Source: Pelodera strongyloides
Lineage: Eukaryota; Nematoda; Chromadorea; Rhabditida; Rhabditidae
Length of the DNA stretch: 64,000 bases
Direction of reading: 5' to 3'
Assembly: GCA_036852015.1 (NCBI GenBank)
Contig: JAANDG010000228.1
Location: 124,001-188,000 of the forward strand
Both the position numbers and the translations under genes were made by a program. The notes under the pieces are model-generated. The model did no database searches, was not told the DNA's origin, and saw nothing but the letters and a program-made list of their open reading frames with translations. Each line of letters begins with the position of its first letter. Position 1 is the first letter of the stretch. Positions 11,572-24,900 of the stretch are shown here, in pieces.

Positions 11572-14500
11572 GAAGCTTCCTTGGCTTTACAATCAGAAAT
11601 AAAAAAATTCTCAATTTCCCTGGCTAAATCATCGACAGAGAATGAATACTCACATAGATCGCCTTCAAAGTAATGAGGACAACGTTATTCGAATCCTCCA
11701 ATTCCAGCATGACCACGTCTTCTGATAGAGTTGTCTGCACAACTAGAAAGTTGTACAGTCCGGCGGGTTTCGGACACTCTTCATTCTCGCGGCGCACATC
11801 TTAATTGGTGAACTTTTAGATTACACTTTTGCGGGGTTATCCGCAGCGCCGCGGAGTGGTGGCCCCTTTTTGAGCGGCAGAATAAAGCACGGAGAGTGTG
11901 CCAACTTTTTCTGAACCATAATATAAATTAGGAAACTTTTTAAAGACAGGCTCACGAGGAAACCATTGAAGTGAAAAAGTACCATCTTCCTCTAGAGATT
12001 TCGCCTTTTCAACTCTTTCTCTGCACAATTCTCTCCAACAAATTGTCCAGTGCACAAAACATTCGGAGAACCAAGATTCCCGGTCGTCGAGGTTAGGAGG
12101 CACGACACTAAAACAATGAAAATTTTAAATCACCTACACAAAATAAGCAGAAATAGCATTTGTATGTTCTCTCACGGATCTGAGCTAAAAGAGTAAGCAT
12201 TTAAAGCACATAATGGTCTCAGCAACTAAATAGAGCGCGCAGGCAGAAGAGGTTTTCGCAACGTTCCTCCACACAATACTCAACTGTCGATGAGCTATTC
12301 CCCTCGAATATATCACCAAATATTCCACTATAGCCATATCTACCTCCTTTTGGACGCAATTTTCCTCAGGTTTCCGAGTGCTCTGAAGCAGTACATCGTA
12401 TTGGATGAGAACTGATGGAGGAGTTCGCTGTCATGACAGTTGAGCGTCTCGGTTTCATCACCACGCGAGATTATATGCTCAGTCTCAGCCTTGAGAATGC
12501 GAAGAGTTGTCTCTTTGAGCTGGAAGAAAATGTATTTTAAAGCGATATAACATCCAGCAAATATATTCCTATGTATCTATGCTGTGCTAACAGGGTCCTT
12601 GCTAATTTCACTATGGGGACACAGTTATTCCGCATGCGTTTCGATAGCCGGGGCACCTGGCAATATGAATGGGTCTCATGTTACAGGACATATATTACGG
12701 TAACGCATTTTTTGTGGACTTACGACTGATATGCCGCAAGCTCGCCAAAGTTCTTGCAAGTTACTTTCAAAATTGACTCGAAGCTGACAAATCTACATAT
12801 TAATTAGGGTATTACCTACCGGTATATCCAAGGTCATCAGTGCCGACTTTATATAGTCGATTGAGAATTGATTGAAGTAGATACAGTATGTCTTATGCAA
12901 TGTGTGCAGTGACTTGTTTATGTCCATAATGAGCGTGCACAACTCGTGAGCGTTGAGGCCCGGGGCTTTGAGTTTCACCTAAATGGAGCAACTATACGGT
13001 AATTCTTCCAATTGTTAGCGTTTATCGCGGGTGGAGGCGGAGTCCCTATAATATACGGTACGGTGTCTTGAGCTGATGGAATACATAAATAGGGTTCAAG
13101 GAAAACCTTATGTCAACTTGATTCAATGTATAAGCGTTACTGATCATTTTTTCTCGTTTTTGACGTCATTTTCAGCTCATCCATTGGTTTTTTTTTTGCT
13201 GAGCATGATTGATTTTTTTTCTGTATATTCAATAAAACCACATAAAGTAATGAGTGCTCACATCACACCAATTCTTCACACTGTCCACTATTAACTGATC
13301 GAGTTTGGAGGCTAGGTAATGCCCGGGATCCAGTGTAGGATGTTCACTCCATATGGGAAGCACGCATATCGAAGCTATCGTTCTAAAATAACGAAGTTTC
13401 TTGTAAGCTGGCTGCAAGCTTAAAAGCATTGCCGAGGTAAGCAGTTGTGCTAGTTTATGTGACTTTCGGGAGGAACCGCGGCTGTTACACTACAAGTGAG
13501 CCGTAGGTGCGCCACAAGTGAGCCGTTGGTGCGCCACCCCCGTTTTGTGCGCGACGTATTTACTGTGTTTCTCGCTGTATATGAAAAACAAACCTACTTG
13601 AACTCCTGTTGTAATTTACTAATATCCTGACCATTCGAGGGCGGGAACAGAGATAATTCGATAGAATTTTCGTAATGATCGTCAATGCTGCTTGTCACGC
13701 AGGAGTAGAGATGGCACATCGTCGCTGACTTAATAAAGTGGCTCTAACCATAATGTAAAGCGGCATCGCATGCGGTTTTTAAGCTATTGATGCATTGATG
13801 CATGAATCTCTCAAATTGTGTGAAATCTGGCACATAGTGAACAATATTGGTTAAATTGGTATAACGGCCGGTTCCTGACACGTATGTTGGACAACTTGGA
13901 CAACTACATTCCCATACGTTGCAGACAAACGAATATAATTACAATAAAAATCGCGCAGTTATTTGCATGCACTACCTCTACATACACTGCCCAATATACG
14001 TTCCAAAAACCGGTTGTTATGCCGCTTTAATTCTCTTGTTAGGTATTGAATGGATAGTTCAACGCCTACCATCTCTTCTGAGGATGTTGCCAATCCAGGC
14101 TCTTGTACTGTCTGTAGACTTTTTAAAGTGTTGAGCACTGCCACATCGGTTAACTCAGCAACGTTGTAATCCCAAACGAGGAAGACACTCAGTACCCTGA
14201 AAGTTGATCAGGTATGAATCAATCAGGGCTGAGTGATTTTTTTCTTTCAGTAAGTCATCATCATCAATCACTGATAATGTCATCATCAATCGCCTTTTCC
14301 TATCGAGGCATGAGAGTCAGGCACTCTGCTACGTCGGAGTCAGGCTTTCATCTAGGTCCGATGCAACTGTCGCTTCGTGGCAACCAAACAAATGCCCAGC
14401 GGTTGCTTACCTTCTATATATGGGAATCTAGAGTCAACAACTTTTACACTACAGAATGAAACGCTGTTTCCAGTATCTGACTTGCGAAAGCCTGCAGTTC

Positions 14501-17166
14501 TGTCATATAAAAATGTAGCATAACTTTATATCGAAACCATTCTCACAGTGCTTTTAGAAGTGACGGTGGAAATTCATAAAAGATGAACGTCAAATGTAGG
14601 ATAGCAAACGATTCTTCCGACCGCAGTTCACCGTCGTAAATTTTTGGCTGAAAAGGTATTTCTGCATTTGATAAGTGTATGACTCTTAGCAATCACAGTG
14701 AATTATTGCGGAATACAGCGTCTGACATATGTTGCAAAACTGGCTTACGTATACGGCAAAACGTATACGGCTTTACCTGATTTCTATAGTTCCCGCCCCG
14801 AAAAGACTTTTAGATATAATTGAAAAGCAAGAGATTTACCAAGTACGAAGATCCCTCAAATTCGTGAATTGTCCTCACAAACTCCAATAAATCTTCGAAT
14901 TCCAAGCTGGGAAGTTCTTCGATATTCGGTTTTGGACACTAAACAAATGTTGTATTTAATTTTTCGTATATTTAATGAGGGAGGCCGACATCAAGAAAGT
15001 GCAAGATATATGATAAGCATACGCATACAAATCCCTTTTTCTTGTCACATATGAAATAAAAAGCTCGCTTATGAAAATATTCTTGTGCTCGACTGATGAG
15101 GCCTATTCGTAAGAACATTGATAACAGAATTAAACCCCATCATTACTTATTCCTTAGTCTTACCGTAAGGCTTGCCTTTAGCTTAGCGTTTTACTGTTAG
15201 TCTTACCGTAAGCTTCATGACTGCGTTATATGACCGTCCCTTGTAGGTAAACGTCTTCTTTATTGGTTCGTCCAAGTGCAGGGAACTTCCTTTGATACAC
15301 TCATTCTCTGCACTTTTATCCGAGATGACTCTGTAAAACCCTAATTTTAAAGTGGTGCGGTACATGTTTTCTTTGCGAAACGCATACCTGGCAATCCCCC
15401 TTTGAAGCCACTCACGTATCGTGGTGGATCTCTTTTGTCTAGCAAACTAACGATAAGTGAGTCTTGAAAAAAACGATGTGCAACTTTTATTGGTTCAGTT
15501 ATATCTTTTGTTTCACAATGAGGTGTTTGGCTAAATGGTACTTCAGAAAATAAGTAATACCGTCTGAAAAGCGAGTTTCTTCTCAAAACCGCCTTCGCGC
15601 TTTGACCGTTCATTTTCACGAGAGCACATCGAATGTCGACCTCTCTTGAGTGACCGAGCTCACTAAATGAAAGTTTACCAAGACGGGTGATCCAAATGCC
15701 TTACAGATTGCAGACTACAGGGTGGTTGAAATGGTCTAAAAATGTCTTACATACATGATTGACATGGGGGTCGAAATGGCTTACAGGGTGGTCCACCTTA
15801 CAGGGTGGTCCAAGAGACTAACACTGTCACAAAGTATGTGCACGGAGGTTGCTACTGATAATGGTCAATGTTTACCCACACTTTGTACATTTCATCGCAG
15901 TTGAGTGTTCGTTGTATGGTCTTCTTTCCACTGAAATCATAATTGGCAGTTGGAAATTGGAAATTGAAAATAAAATATACACATAAGAGGAAATACCGTG
16001 TCGAGTAATGAACCATCACGAGAACGTGACTTTTCCCCAAGAAGTAGTAGCAATATACAACGTTATATTCAATGGGCACACAGTGAACAACAAAATTACG
16101 CTGGGAATGTAAGCTCATAAATAAAACAAAAATAGATTACCTCTCAACAAAAATCTGCAGATTTTCTGTAGCTCCGAGATCATGAGCAGTAACTTCCAGC
16201 ACAAACTTTCGCTGAAATTTTAGGAGACTCGTGGGAAATGTGGGAAGTCGTTTTTGGTGACGGTCCCTTTTTTTCACCGGCCAAATTATTTGGTGAGCAC
16301 TGTGTTAAATTCGTCTAACATTGCCATTTTACGAGTTCTTTTGCGGGTCAAATATATGTTTCTCAGCAAGGATAATGTCAACACTTGTGGCACCCCTACA
16401 CCAGAGAGCCAATGACTTAGTTCTTCAAGTTTAAAGCCAAATAGCGGCCGGTTTTTGAACCGCATCGTGGAAAGCTCCATTCTTATGCAGGTGGGCTATA
16501 AAAACAAGTTTTACTCACATATTTGTAGCATTCATGCAGCAATTTACGGTGCTTATCCCAGGAGAATTTGAAGATCTGAAGCAAAAATAAACATTAGCAA
16601 AAATGGTAATAACGACTGCAGTGAGACTCCTAACAACCAATCACTGTGAGGTAGACGCGGTAAGCATAAATGGTTACCAAACAATGTTCAGTGTATAGTA
16701 TACTTACAATTAGTGTAACTTATTCTTTTTTATATGTATGACTGTGAAGTTTTGCTCATGGATTTGTTAGTTAGGAAGTTCTTAGTACACGGGTATTCTC
16801 ACTGTATATAAGAGCTGTGCAAGTAGTTATGTTTCTGATCTGGCGTATTTTTGTGTTTTGTTACACACTTGTCATGGTTACCTGACTCGATGGTCGCGCG
16901 GCGCCCCCCGCGCGGCGAAAATGGTGCGGCGGAAATACGGCGCACCCACCGATTTGAGACTAGTGGGAGCAGGGGATGGAAGTGGGATATACAGAGGGGT
17001 AAGGTAGGCAGTAAGAGTAATTTTAGCTTTAGGTAGAAAACTGTTGAAGTTGAAACCCACATTTCTAAGATGATTTAACAAATGATGGCATCTATCGGTA
17101 TCTTTCGTATCAGTATGAGAATGAAGAATGGCGGTCACCACTGCTCTATAACCGTCATTTCGCATT
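6906..17166 (-). CDS. BAIAP3 / UNC13D (Munc13-4)-like MUN and C2 domain protein
   Basis: Family role: tethering and priming of secretory or dense-core vesicles through SNAREs. About 20 minus-strand exons were recognised. N-terminal piece (17061-17166) YRAVVTAILHSHTDTKDTDR, then 16519-16575 IFKFSWDKHRKLLHECYKY and 16141-16211 RKFVLEVTAHDLGATENL match the region leading into C2A. C2A ends near 15207-15326 with KTFTYKGRSYNAVMK. MUN-domain exons lie between 9.3 and 15 kb, including 12820-12978 (LNAHELCTLIMDINKS) and ESWFSECFVHWTICWREL near 12.05 kb, which fits the family's WF..xVxxW pattern. A C-terminal C2 spans 7667-8309, ending LLHHDRFGCDRMIGRAFVAL. ILEVLRDRSVYDPLAQVFWQ near 7.05 kb matches the family tail. 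The true start may lie further upstream. The last exon (stop at 6906-6908 overlapping an AATAAA) is tentative, and phases near 7.1 kb and 15.6 kb were not fully resolved. Confidence 0.75.
7420..7568. repeat. 74-bp tandem duplication
   Basis: Two almost identical copies starting GAGGAAGGAAGCGTCC at 7420 and 7494, with a partial third copy from about 7568 (GAGTAAGGAAGCGTCC). It lies in an intron of the BAIAP3-like gene. Confidence 0.85.
8779..8945. mobile_element. TTAA-type MITE in an intron of the BAIAP3-like gene
   Basis: The left end after TTAA is AGTGGTATAACAGCTGG, continuing to ACGTATCCTGGAC. The right end is its inverted, diverged copy (GTCCAAC... GATACGT ... TACCCGCT). It lies directly next to the exon starting SQSTEDLILQYYGE, supplying part of its upstream intron. 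Confidence 0.65.
11530..11570. repeat. (GA)n microsatellite
   Basis: A run of GA dinucleotides in an intron of the BAIAP3-like gene. Confidence 0.85.
13855..14026. mobile_element. TTAA-type MITE
   Basis: Flanked on both sides by TTAA (13851-13854 and 14027-14030). Ends ATTGGTATAACGGCCGG and CCGGTTGTTATGCCGCT are inverted repeats, extending inward through ACGTATxTTGG. It is inserted in an intron of the BAIAP3-like gene, about 35 bp from an exon. Confidence 0.8.
16435..16500. mobile_element. Partial TTAA-type MITE end
   Basis: TTAA then AGCCAAATAGCGGCCGG and TTTTTGAACCGCATC, followed by CATTCTTATGC. This matches the left half of the element at 3805-3979. The matching right end was not found. 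Confidence 0.5.
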
Positions 17167-18907
17167 CTGAAAGGAAATATAATTTTTTTCAGAACTCTTT
17201 TATTCGTCCAACAAGAAGAATGCCACAATATCACATTTAATTGTATTCCAGGCGTGATTCCTACGTATTTAACTCCTCTTATTAGTGCTACAGTTACTAA
17301 TTAAATAACTTTCAATAGTTTTTGTTAAAACTTTAAATCCTAACGACAGACAGACATGCAATTTCGCCACGCACAAAAAAAAGTGGCGAAATATAAAGAA
17401 AGATCAAAATGGTTTTCACTTTCGATAGTCGTGAATATAGAATATAAGCACAGAATCAATTTAAAACAAGTGTTACGTGACCAGATATCGGTTGGAAATT
17501 ACCAAACAATTCAAAACAATATAGTTGAAAATAAGTTTTCACTCCTACTGACACCGTTAAAACAGGCTGATTAGCAAAGAAACACCTGAGAGTTAGAAGT
17601 TATCAGAGCTTTAAAATAAATCAATATTGCCCTCTTGAAACTGAAAAACGTATTCCTCTTTAAAATACGTCAGATAAGATAGTGCAAAAAGGCTGACAAA
17701 GTCGATAAAGCATCGTGTTTCATGGACAAAAATCAGATTTTTTTTGTTCTTCTAATCATCAAAGCTCAAAGTTAAACAAGCAATATGAAAAGAATGTCGT
17801 TGTGACGTGACGTTGGCGAAGTTTAACGTGGTATGGCATGTGGTTTTGAGCCGTTACAACCATGTGCTATTTTTTCTGCATTCTGAGCCTGAATACTGTG
17901 GCACAAGGTATGTTACACGTTTCACAAACCACATGCAATAACGCTTTAAAATCTAAGCCCGACAAATACACAGGATGTCGAAGGTTTAGTAAAACAGGAC
18001 AACACTCGATTCATAGAGCAAACAAGACGGGGAGCTGATTTAAATTTCAAATTCAAGATGACGTATTGCAAAACGATCCCCCCTCTTATATAAACACGAA
18101 AGTTAATTATTATTCGAATAATGGATGATGATCTTTGTAATCTTATATAAAGAACGTTTAGAATGATTTTTTTTATGTGTAAAACAATTTTTCGATATAG
18201 ATTTTTTTAGAGAAGCTTGAAGGTCTAATGAATATGCTTATTTTTTGTATTATGTGATTCCACAACGTGTGGAAATGTGGAACTTACTTTTTTTTTTACT
18301 TTTTTTGTCAGTTTGGTGTGCATACACTTATCCTTCCCATCTTAGAATTTGCATAAGTGGAGTACTGTATCAGTACTCGCATGTAAATTTTTCTCGCTCA
18401 CTGTAGAATTCTGCAGTGTTGTCATGCTCGAGACAGAACACTGCACAAAGGGGGCGGGGCCATATTTTTCACGTGCATATTTTTCGGGCGTGCGAAAACA
18501 AGTTTTCGATTTCGGTTTCTCGGCTTGTATTGTTGACCTTTTCGCAACTGATCACTATTTTCCGGGAATTCCCTTTCATCTTACCAGTTAGTATGCTTCC
18601 GAGAAGGGGTCTGAGCACAACTGCCTTAAAAATGTCGTTATTATTGCGTTATTCCCATCCATTTTATTTTGACCAAACATTTGCATAATGGAGCTATTCT
18701 TTGTATTTAGTGTCTTTATGTACGATGTTGGTAGTTGTCTGAGATTGCTCACACACGACCCTATACCGACAGTATTACGCACCCCGTAACATTGCCATTG
18801 CGTCATTTTTATATTTTTTTATCTCTTCTTTGTTCGAGTAAAATATATCGAACCAACCAACCTTGATGATATTTTGCTTTATTCGTACTAATCATCACTT
18901 ACTTAAG
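17167..18907. other. Spacer between the BAIAP3-like gene and ClpX
   Basis: Divergent-promoter interval. Contains one short MITE (17827-17945). Additional 5' exons of the minus-strand gene could be present, but none can be supported. Confidence 0.4.
17827..17945. mobile_element. Short TTAA-type MITE (119 bp)
   Basis: TTAA at 17823-17826 and 17946-17949. Ends CGTGGTATGGCATGTGG and CCACATGCAATAACGCT are inverted, imperfect copies. Confidence 0.7.
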
Positions 18908-21900
18908 ATGCGTCGTCCGAGTACCGTGCTTCTCATTGCACGGAGTCTTCGCGATGTGGAGCGACGTGCCTTCAGATCGTCTGTCATACTGTCATGCGAC
19001 GGGACAAAGGTATGAACCTTTTGTTATTACTTGGGGAGCTTCACCATCTTTGAAAAAGTTATAGATATTCAGCCATATGCGTTAGTAGGGAGCTTTGTCT
19101 TTGGACCATTTCATATAGCACATGGTTGTCTTGAGCAGTGTTTTTTTATTTAGACTTTTAGACATTAAGTACCACATTAGTAAATAACTTGAAACCAATA
19201 CGTATCGTAACTCACACTCACATGCAACTCCAGAAAAATTCCCTTATACCATTTCTTGCCCGGTTGACCTCTTGGTTGTACCCATTTATTGAGCACATGC
19301 ACCAGCGACGAGCGACTGCGACCTTGGCCTTGGGGTTATTCTCCTGTATTTCTATCCTTTTGTGTCTGTGCGTGTGTCTCTCTTTTTGATTTTACCGTGG
19401 TATTATAAGAAACTATTTCCTTTGTCTTCAAACAGTAAATGATAGTGGGAAATACTGATATACTAATATAAACTTTATTTATTATTCATTTTATGATCAT
19501 ACTGCCAGTTGGCGATTAGGTCCTATTCTTATTTTGCAACATTGCTCTTTTTTTCCCACCCCTAACATAGTGTTCATCTGGAGGCTTCCCTTGAAGCTTA
19601 AATGACTACGAGTTTAAATTATTTATTAAACTTAGTTTGTTCACTTAGACGGTGAAGTAGGTAATTAGGTTATCGGTTTATTTGATCATAATATGACGGG
19701 GAATTAGTGTGAATGCTTAGACACCCATGATATTCTCGTGCGAGCTTGAAGAATGTATAATCTGGGACTTTCACTTTAAATTATTACCGGCAAACAAGGA
19801 AACAAGTATATGATCCATCATTTTTTTTTTTGTCTTAATTTGGTCATCTGTTTGAGGAATTGTGTTTTCTCTATTTCACAGTTTTTTTCTTTCTCACACG
19901 TGCTTTCTATCTATCTGTCTTTTATTGGAAAATGAAAAAGCGACACATGGAAAGGAAACTGAAGTGCTTGTTTTGATGAACCTTGCACCGATGTTTTAAG
20001 AAAATCATGGGACTTTTCATATTATTATTTCCTATGGGAACTGTTTGCTAACCCAACGACAACCGACGAATTATATGCTACTTTCTCCTTTCTCTTCATC
20101 ACTTCATTGTGATGCACATCCTGTGGTGTTATTTAATAAATAAATAAAATTATGTGGCATTACCGCATTCGTTGAAAATGAATACTTTTGATCAGGGGCT
20201 CTTATTTAGACTTAGTTATCAGGAGATCTTTCTGGAGAAAACTGACCATAGATGAAGTCAAAATTTCCAATGCTATACTGTGCTACGATGTAGCTATCAG
20301 GTTCTAGCGTTTATTTATTTATTCCTGAAATTATTAAATAAGATAATAATTTCAGGATGGCGATATCACCCATATGCCACCGAATAAGGCGGCACGCAGC
20401 TACGGCAACTGCAAGGATTGTGGACGACCGTTGAGCAGTGCACCCACAAAAATGCGTTAGTTTTTTTTACTTGGTTGTAGCCTCCGCATCTGGTTAGATT
20501 TCCAATTCCTCATTGAAAATGAAATGTAAATAGTATTTTCTGTTAGAGTGCATAGCTTCTATGTGATGTTTTTTATATTATATTTTCATTTATACGGTCG
20601 CAAGAATCGAACATTATCTGGATACCGTCATAATAACCAAAGTCGCTTCTCTTTGCTATTAATGTAGTGAATAAGTGAATTGTAACACATAGCTAGTACA
20701 CACACTTCAATGTCGCCTTGTGAGGGTTTTTCATCATTACTCATTAATTGTTTTCCCTCTAGCCACTCATCGCTACCTGCATTGTGAGAGTTGCCACAAA
20801 GTCTATGTGGGTGGCGGGTCGGAGGATCAACAGAATAAGTGGAATCTATTGAGAGCGGAACAGAGAAAAAGTCCACCGTATCCGAGTCAGGTGAGCTATC
20901 AATTTTAACCTTTTTAGTACTTGCACATTGTGTTGTGTGGAGAATTTTGAACTGGTGATGGTGACTGTTGCTGAATCTGTATCTCCTGGGTGCGCTAGGT
21001 AAAACGTTTATTCTGTGCTTAATAACAGCGCACATAAGGACAAAGTGTAAAATCAAATAATCAAAAGTAATGCCCAATCGGGTTATCGGGATGAGATACC
21101 CGGTCACTTGTCACCTGCAAAAACATTACCTTCAACCTTCGTACATATGTTTAGATAGCCGATTATTTGGATCGTTTTGTTGTGGGACAAGCAAAGGCCA
21201 AGAAGACCCTGGCTGTTGGTGTCTATCAGCATTACCGTCGACTGGAACACAACATTGAGAACAATGCACAATCAGTACTGAGCATGAGTGTGAGTCAGAC
21301 GGCGGGAGCAACGGATCAGAAAGTACCCAGAGGAGTTCTTTATCAGGTAACGAGTTTCCCTTGTGATTGGCGTATAAGCACATTGCTTAGGCTTAGCGTT
21401 GCTGTTTCTTCTCATTCGAAGATTGCAGATACTGGATACTTTCTAAAAATGTAGTTAACTGGAACGAACAGATTTATTGTAAATTTACCGTGTTTTATTT
21501 GTTGTACTCTTTGATCTTTGTACTTTATTAATTGTTAACTGGGACGCTGGCGTTTGCAATTAGTGCTATGTCAGTGTATATAATAAGTTTTAAGTACGTT
21601 GAACTCTAATAATTGTTTTAATACCTGATTAGTGATTGTTAATTTAGGATGAGCTTCGTGTCCCCTCAAGCGCTCAAGTCCCGTATATGGGTATGCAAAT
21701 GGGTCAGATGAACCAGATGGGAATCCATCAACAGAACCAACAACCGCAACAACCACAGAAGAGAGCACCGCCAGTGTTCAGAGGAATTCCGGAGAAGGTG
21801 CGGGGAATTATAGTTATTTTATTAGATATATTGGTTTATTATTGGTGTTATCAAGTAAAATGATTGGTTCTTTTGTGACGTATAATGGGTTTACTGATTA

Positions 21901-24900
21901 GTGTGTCATTCATCAATGTAGTGCTGTTGTAATTTGCGCAAAGTGACTGAAGTGAAACATGCTTCAAACTTTGAATATCTAAAGGCTATAAAGGAGAGCC
22001 GGAAGTGAAATTCGATTATCCGTTGCACGTTTCACATAAGTGTGCATTTTAAAAAGTCGCCTTCATGGTTTCAAAAAGTGTTTATTTGGTTGTAAGAGAT
22101 TGATTTCAGTGTAACTTACGTATATTTTTGGATCATGCCTTACATAATCTTACGGCTGACTTACTCGTAATATTGTTCTTTCATGATTTGTGTGTTTCTA
22201 TTACTTATTGTTGATATGTTAACTTATGATGTTTTATATTATAGGATGAAACAGTCCGTCTCGAGAAGTCCAATGTGCTACTGATTGGCCCATCGGGAGT
22301 GGGAAAAACGTTCCTCACACAGACACTGGCCAGAGTACTGGATGTGCCCATTGCTTTGTGTGATTGTACGTCGATGACACAGGTAGGACTGCATTGTAGT
22401 TTGTTGTTTATAGTATTTATTTCACGATATATAAATATCTCTAACGAAGTAGCGTCTGAGCTGTGTCACGTATTTTCTAATTCAGTTGTAGATTTTTTCC
22501 AAGGACTGCATTGTAGTTTGTTGTTTATAGTATTTATTTCACGATATATAAATATCTCCAACAAAGTATCGTATGAGCTGTGTCATGTATTTTCTAATTC
22601 AGTTGTAGATTTTTGTATATTAGTAGCAGAGAAAGGTAGGCGTAATCAAGGTGCTGAAAATGCTTTGAGTACTTTCTGACTGTAGCGTGTTGCTGATGCT
22701 GATGTAAAGTAGCTTTCTTTGCTGGATATCAGGATGTTCCACTTTTTTATAAATTCGCTTGATGAAAGTATTGAAAATTGAATTTACAGGCCGGATATGT
22801 GGGCGAAGACGTGGAGTCGGTCATTCAGAAGTTGGTACAAGCCGGAGCAGGTGGAAAAAACAACAGGGAATTGTATTCCTTGATGAGATGGACAACTAAG
22901 AACCTCATTTCCTCCTCCTCGCTCTCTCTCTCTCTTTGAAAGCGCGCATCGCGAAAATAACAGTGTTTCTTAGTAATTGAGCGAGCGGTAAATGGCATTG
23001 TTACAAAATAAACGGAGAGACAAGCTTGGCTCATTTATATAGAAAGAGACCGAGCTTGTTGATGATTTCCGCCCTTTTCAGATTGCTGCAGCCAATGAGG
23101 GACACTCTCATGCTTATAGAGACGTGTCAGGAGAGGGTGTACAACACGCACTTCTCAAACTGGTTGAAGGTGAGTCTGTTGTCTGTGTTATATTGCGTTT
23201 ACGCTTTGGGTCGGATTCATAATTTAATTTGAGATTTGAGCGCGAGTGCTGCTCCTTCAATTAACGTATGTTCAAGTCGTGGAATTTTGTCGATCTTGGA
23301 TCGGGGTCCAGTATTTGATGGCTAGACGCTATACTAGACTTCTTTAACCTATATTTATTCGAATATGATACTGTGTATATTTTATGAGACATTTCCCGCT
23401 GTTTCCATTTTATCAGGTGCCTTTGCAAGAGTTACAGGACCTATTTCTTGTGTTAAAGCGAAATGCCAGCCCCTTTGGAAAATTTGCGTGTGATAAGCAA
23501 ATCCTATGTATCCTATGCTAATTTTGCGCGATTGCCGTGGACGATCGTACAAAATTAGCATAGGATACATAGGATTTGCTTATCACATGCAAATTTTCCA
23601 AAGGGGCTAGCATTTCGCTTTAAATGTTACATCATCCCCATAACGATTACAGGAACCATTGTGAATGTGAAGAGCGGACGTAAAGGAGTTGGAGCTCAAC
23701 AAGATACTGTGCAGGTGAGGACTTTATTTTTTTTGTAAAAAGTCAGACTGTCAAACAACCTATAGGTGCGGTAGTAGTAGTAATAAACAACGGCGCATTG
23801 TTGTTGAGACCGTGAAACATGGCGTTTTCGTTTCCTAAGATTTTGACCGAATCTGTGTGACGTGTGTGAACGGTGAATCTCCTGTCACGTTTTGCGATAT
23901 TATTTAGAATCTTATTCATTAACTTTTAATTATCGATTGTGATATCTACTATTGATCGTGCGCCTATGGCGCTAAGGCCGAAGATCATACGAAGGAGAGG
24001 GTGCCGATTAGGCTCTGGTCCTCAGGCGCGCAGCGCGGAAATGCGTAGCCGCCTCCGCGGGAAAAGAATCGCAAAATACTTTTGGTTAGGTGTAAATGTT
24101 CTTCTTCATCACTTATTATTCTCGTAATAGATTGATACGACCGATATTCTCTTTGTGGCATCGGGCGCTTTTTCCAATTTGGACAAGATTGTCGGAAGAA
24201 GACTCGACAAGAAAACTCTTGGATTTGGTGAGTTCTGCGTTTAAATTATTTAATTGAGTTCTATTTACAAGCGTGTTTCTTTGTTTAAAGGCAATATTAA
24301 AAGGATAGTGTATAGAGGACAGTGATGATTGTAAGGACATAGTACCATAGTACTGCATGGACATCCTAAAACCTGGAATGGGTTTGCGCTATTTGATGTA
24401 TTCATTTGATTGTTGGTTCTCAATCTCAACACGTCTTCGGTTATTTGAATTGAACTGATGTGTGATTTGTTCAGGTTCATCGCAAGGCGAAATGAGAATT
24501 ACCGGAGATGACATGGAATCGGCAGCCGCCAAGAAGAGAGACTCTCTTCTGTCACAGGTAGAGATTACAATCTGATTTACTTGCTGTGTACCTCTTATCC
24601 AGTATAGATTGTTCGATTGTCTTCGTCTTATTTTACTTTACGGTATACTGTACTTGAGGTTTGGAATTTTCTATATGTTGCGGTTACTCTGCTTATAGTG
24701 ACTACAGTGTTGTTTCTGCTGTAGATAGTGAGAGCTCCGCAAAATAAACAGACGAGTGATAATATACCTGTCTCTTCATAATTTCATATCATATAAGTCT
24801 GAAAAATGAAGACAGGTTGTTTATACCAGGCTACCTACCACCTACATGTCCAGCTTGCACCTCCTATCAAACTCTCACCAATCTTTCTCCTTTCTTACAG

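Noticed and set aside
22851..22866. A 16-nt micro-intron GTGGAAAAAACAACAG in ClpX exon 7
   Set aside because: Joining the flanks gives a stop shortly after and does not restore GIVFLDEMD; a single missing A does.
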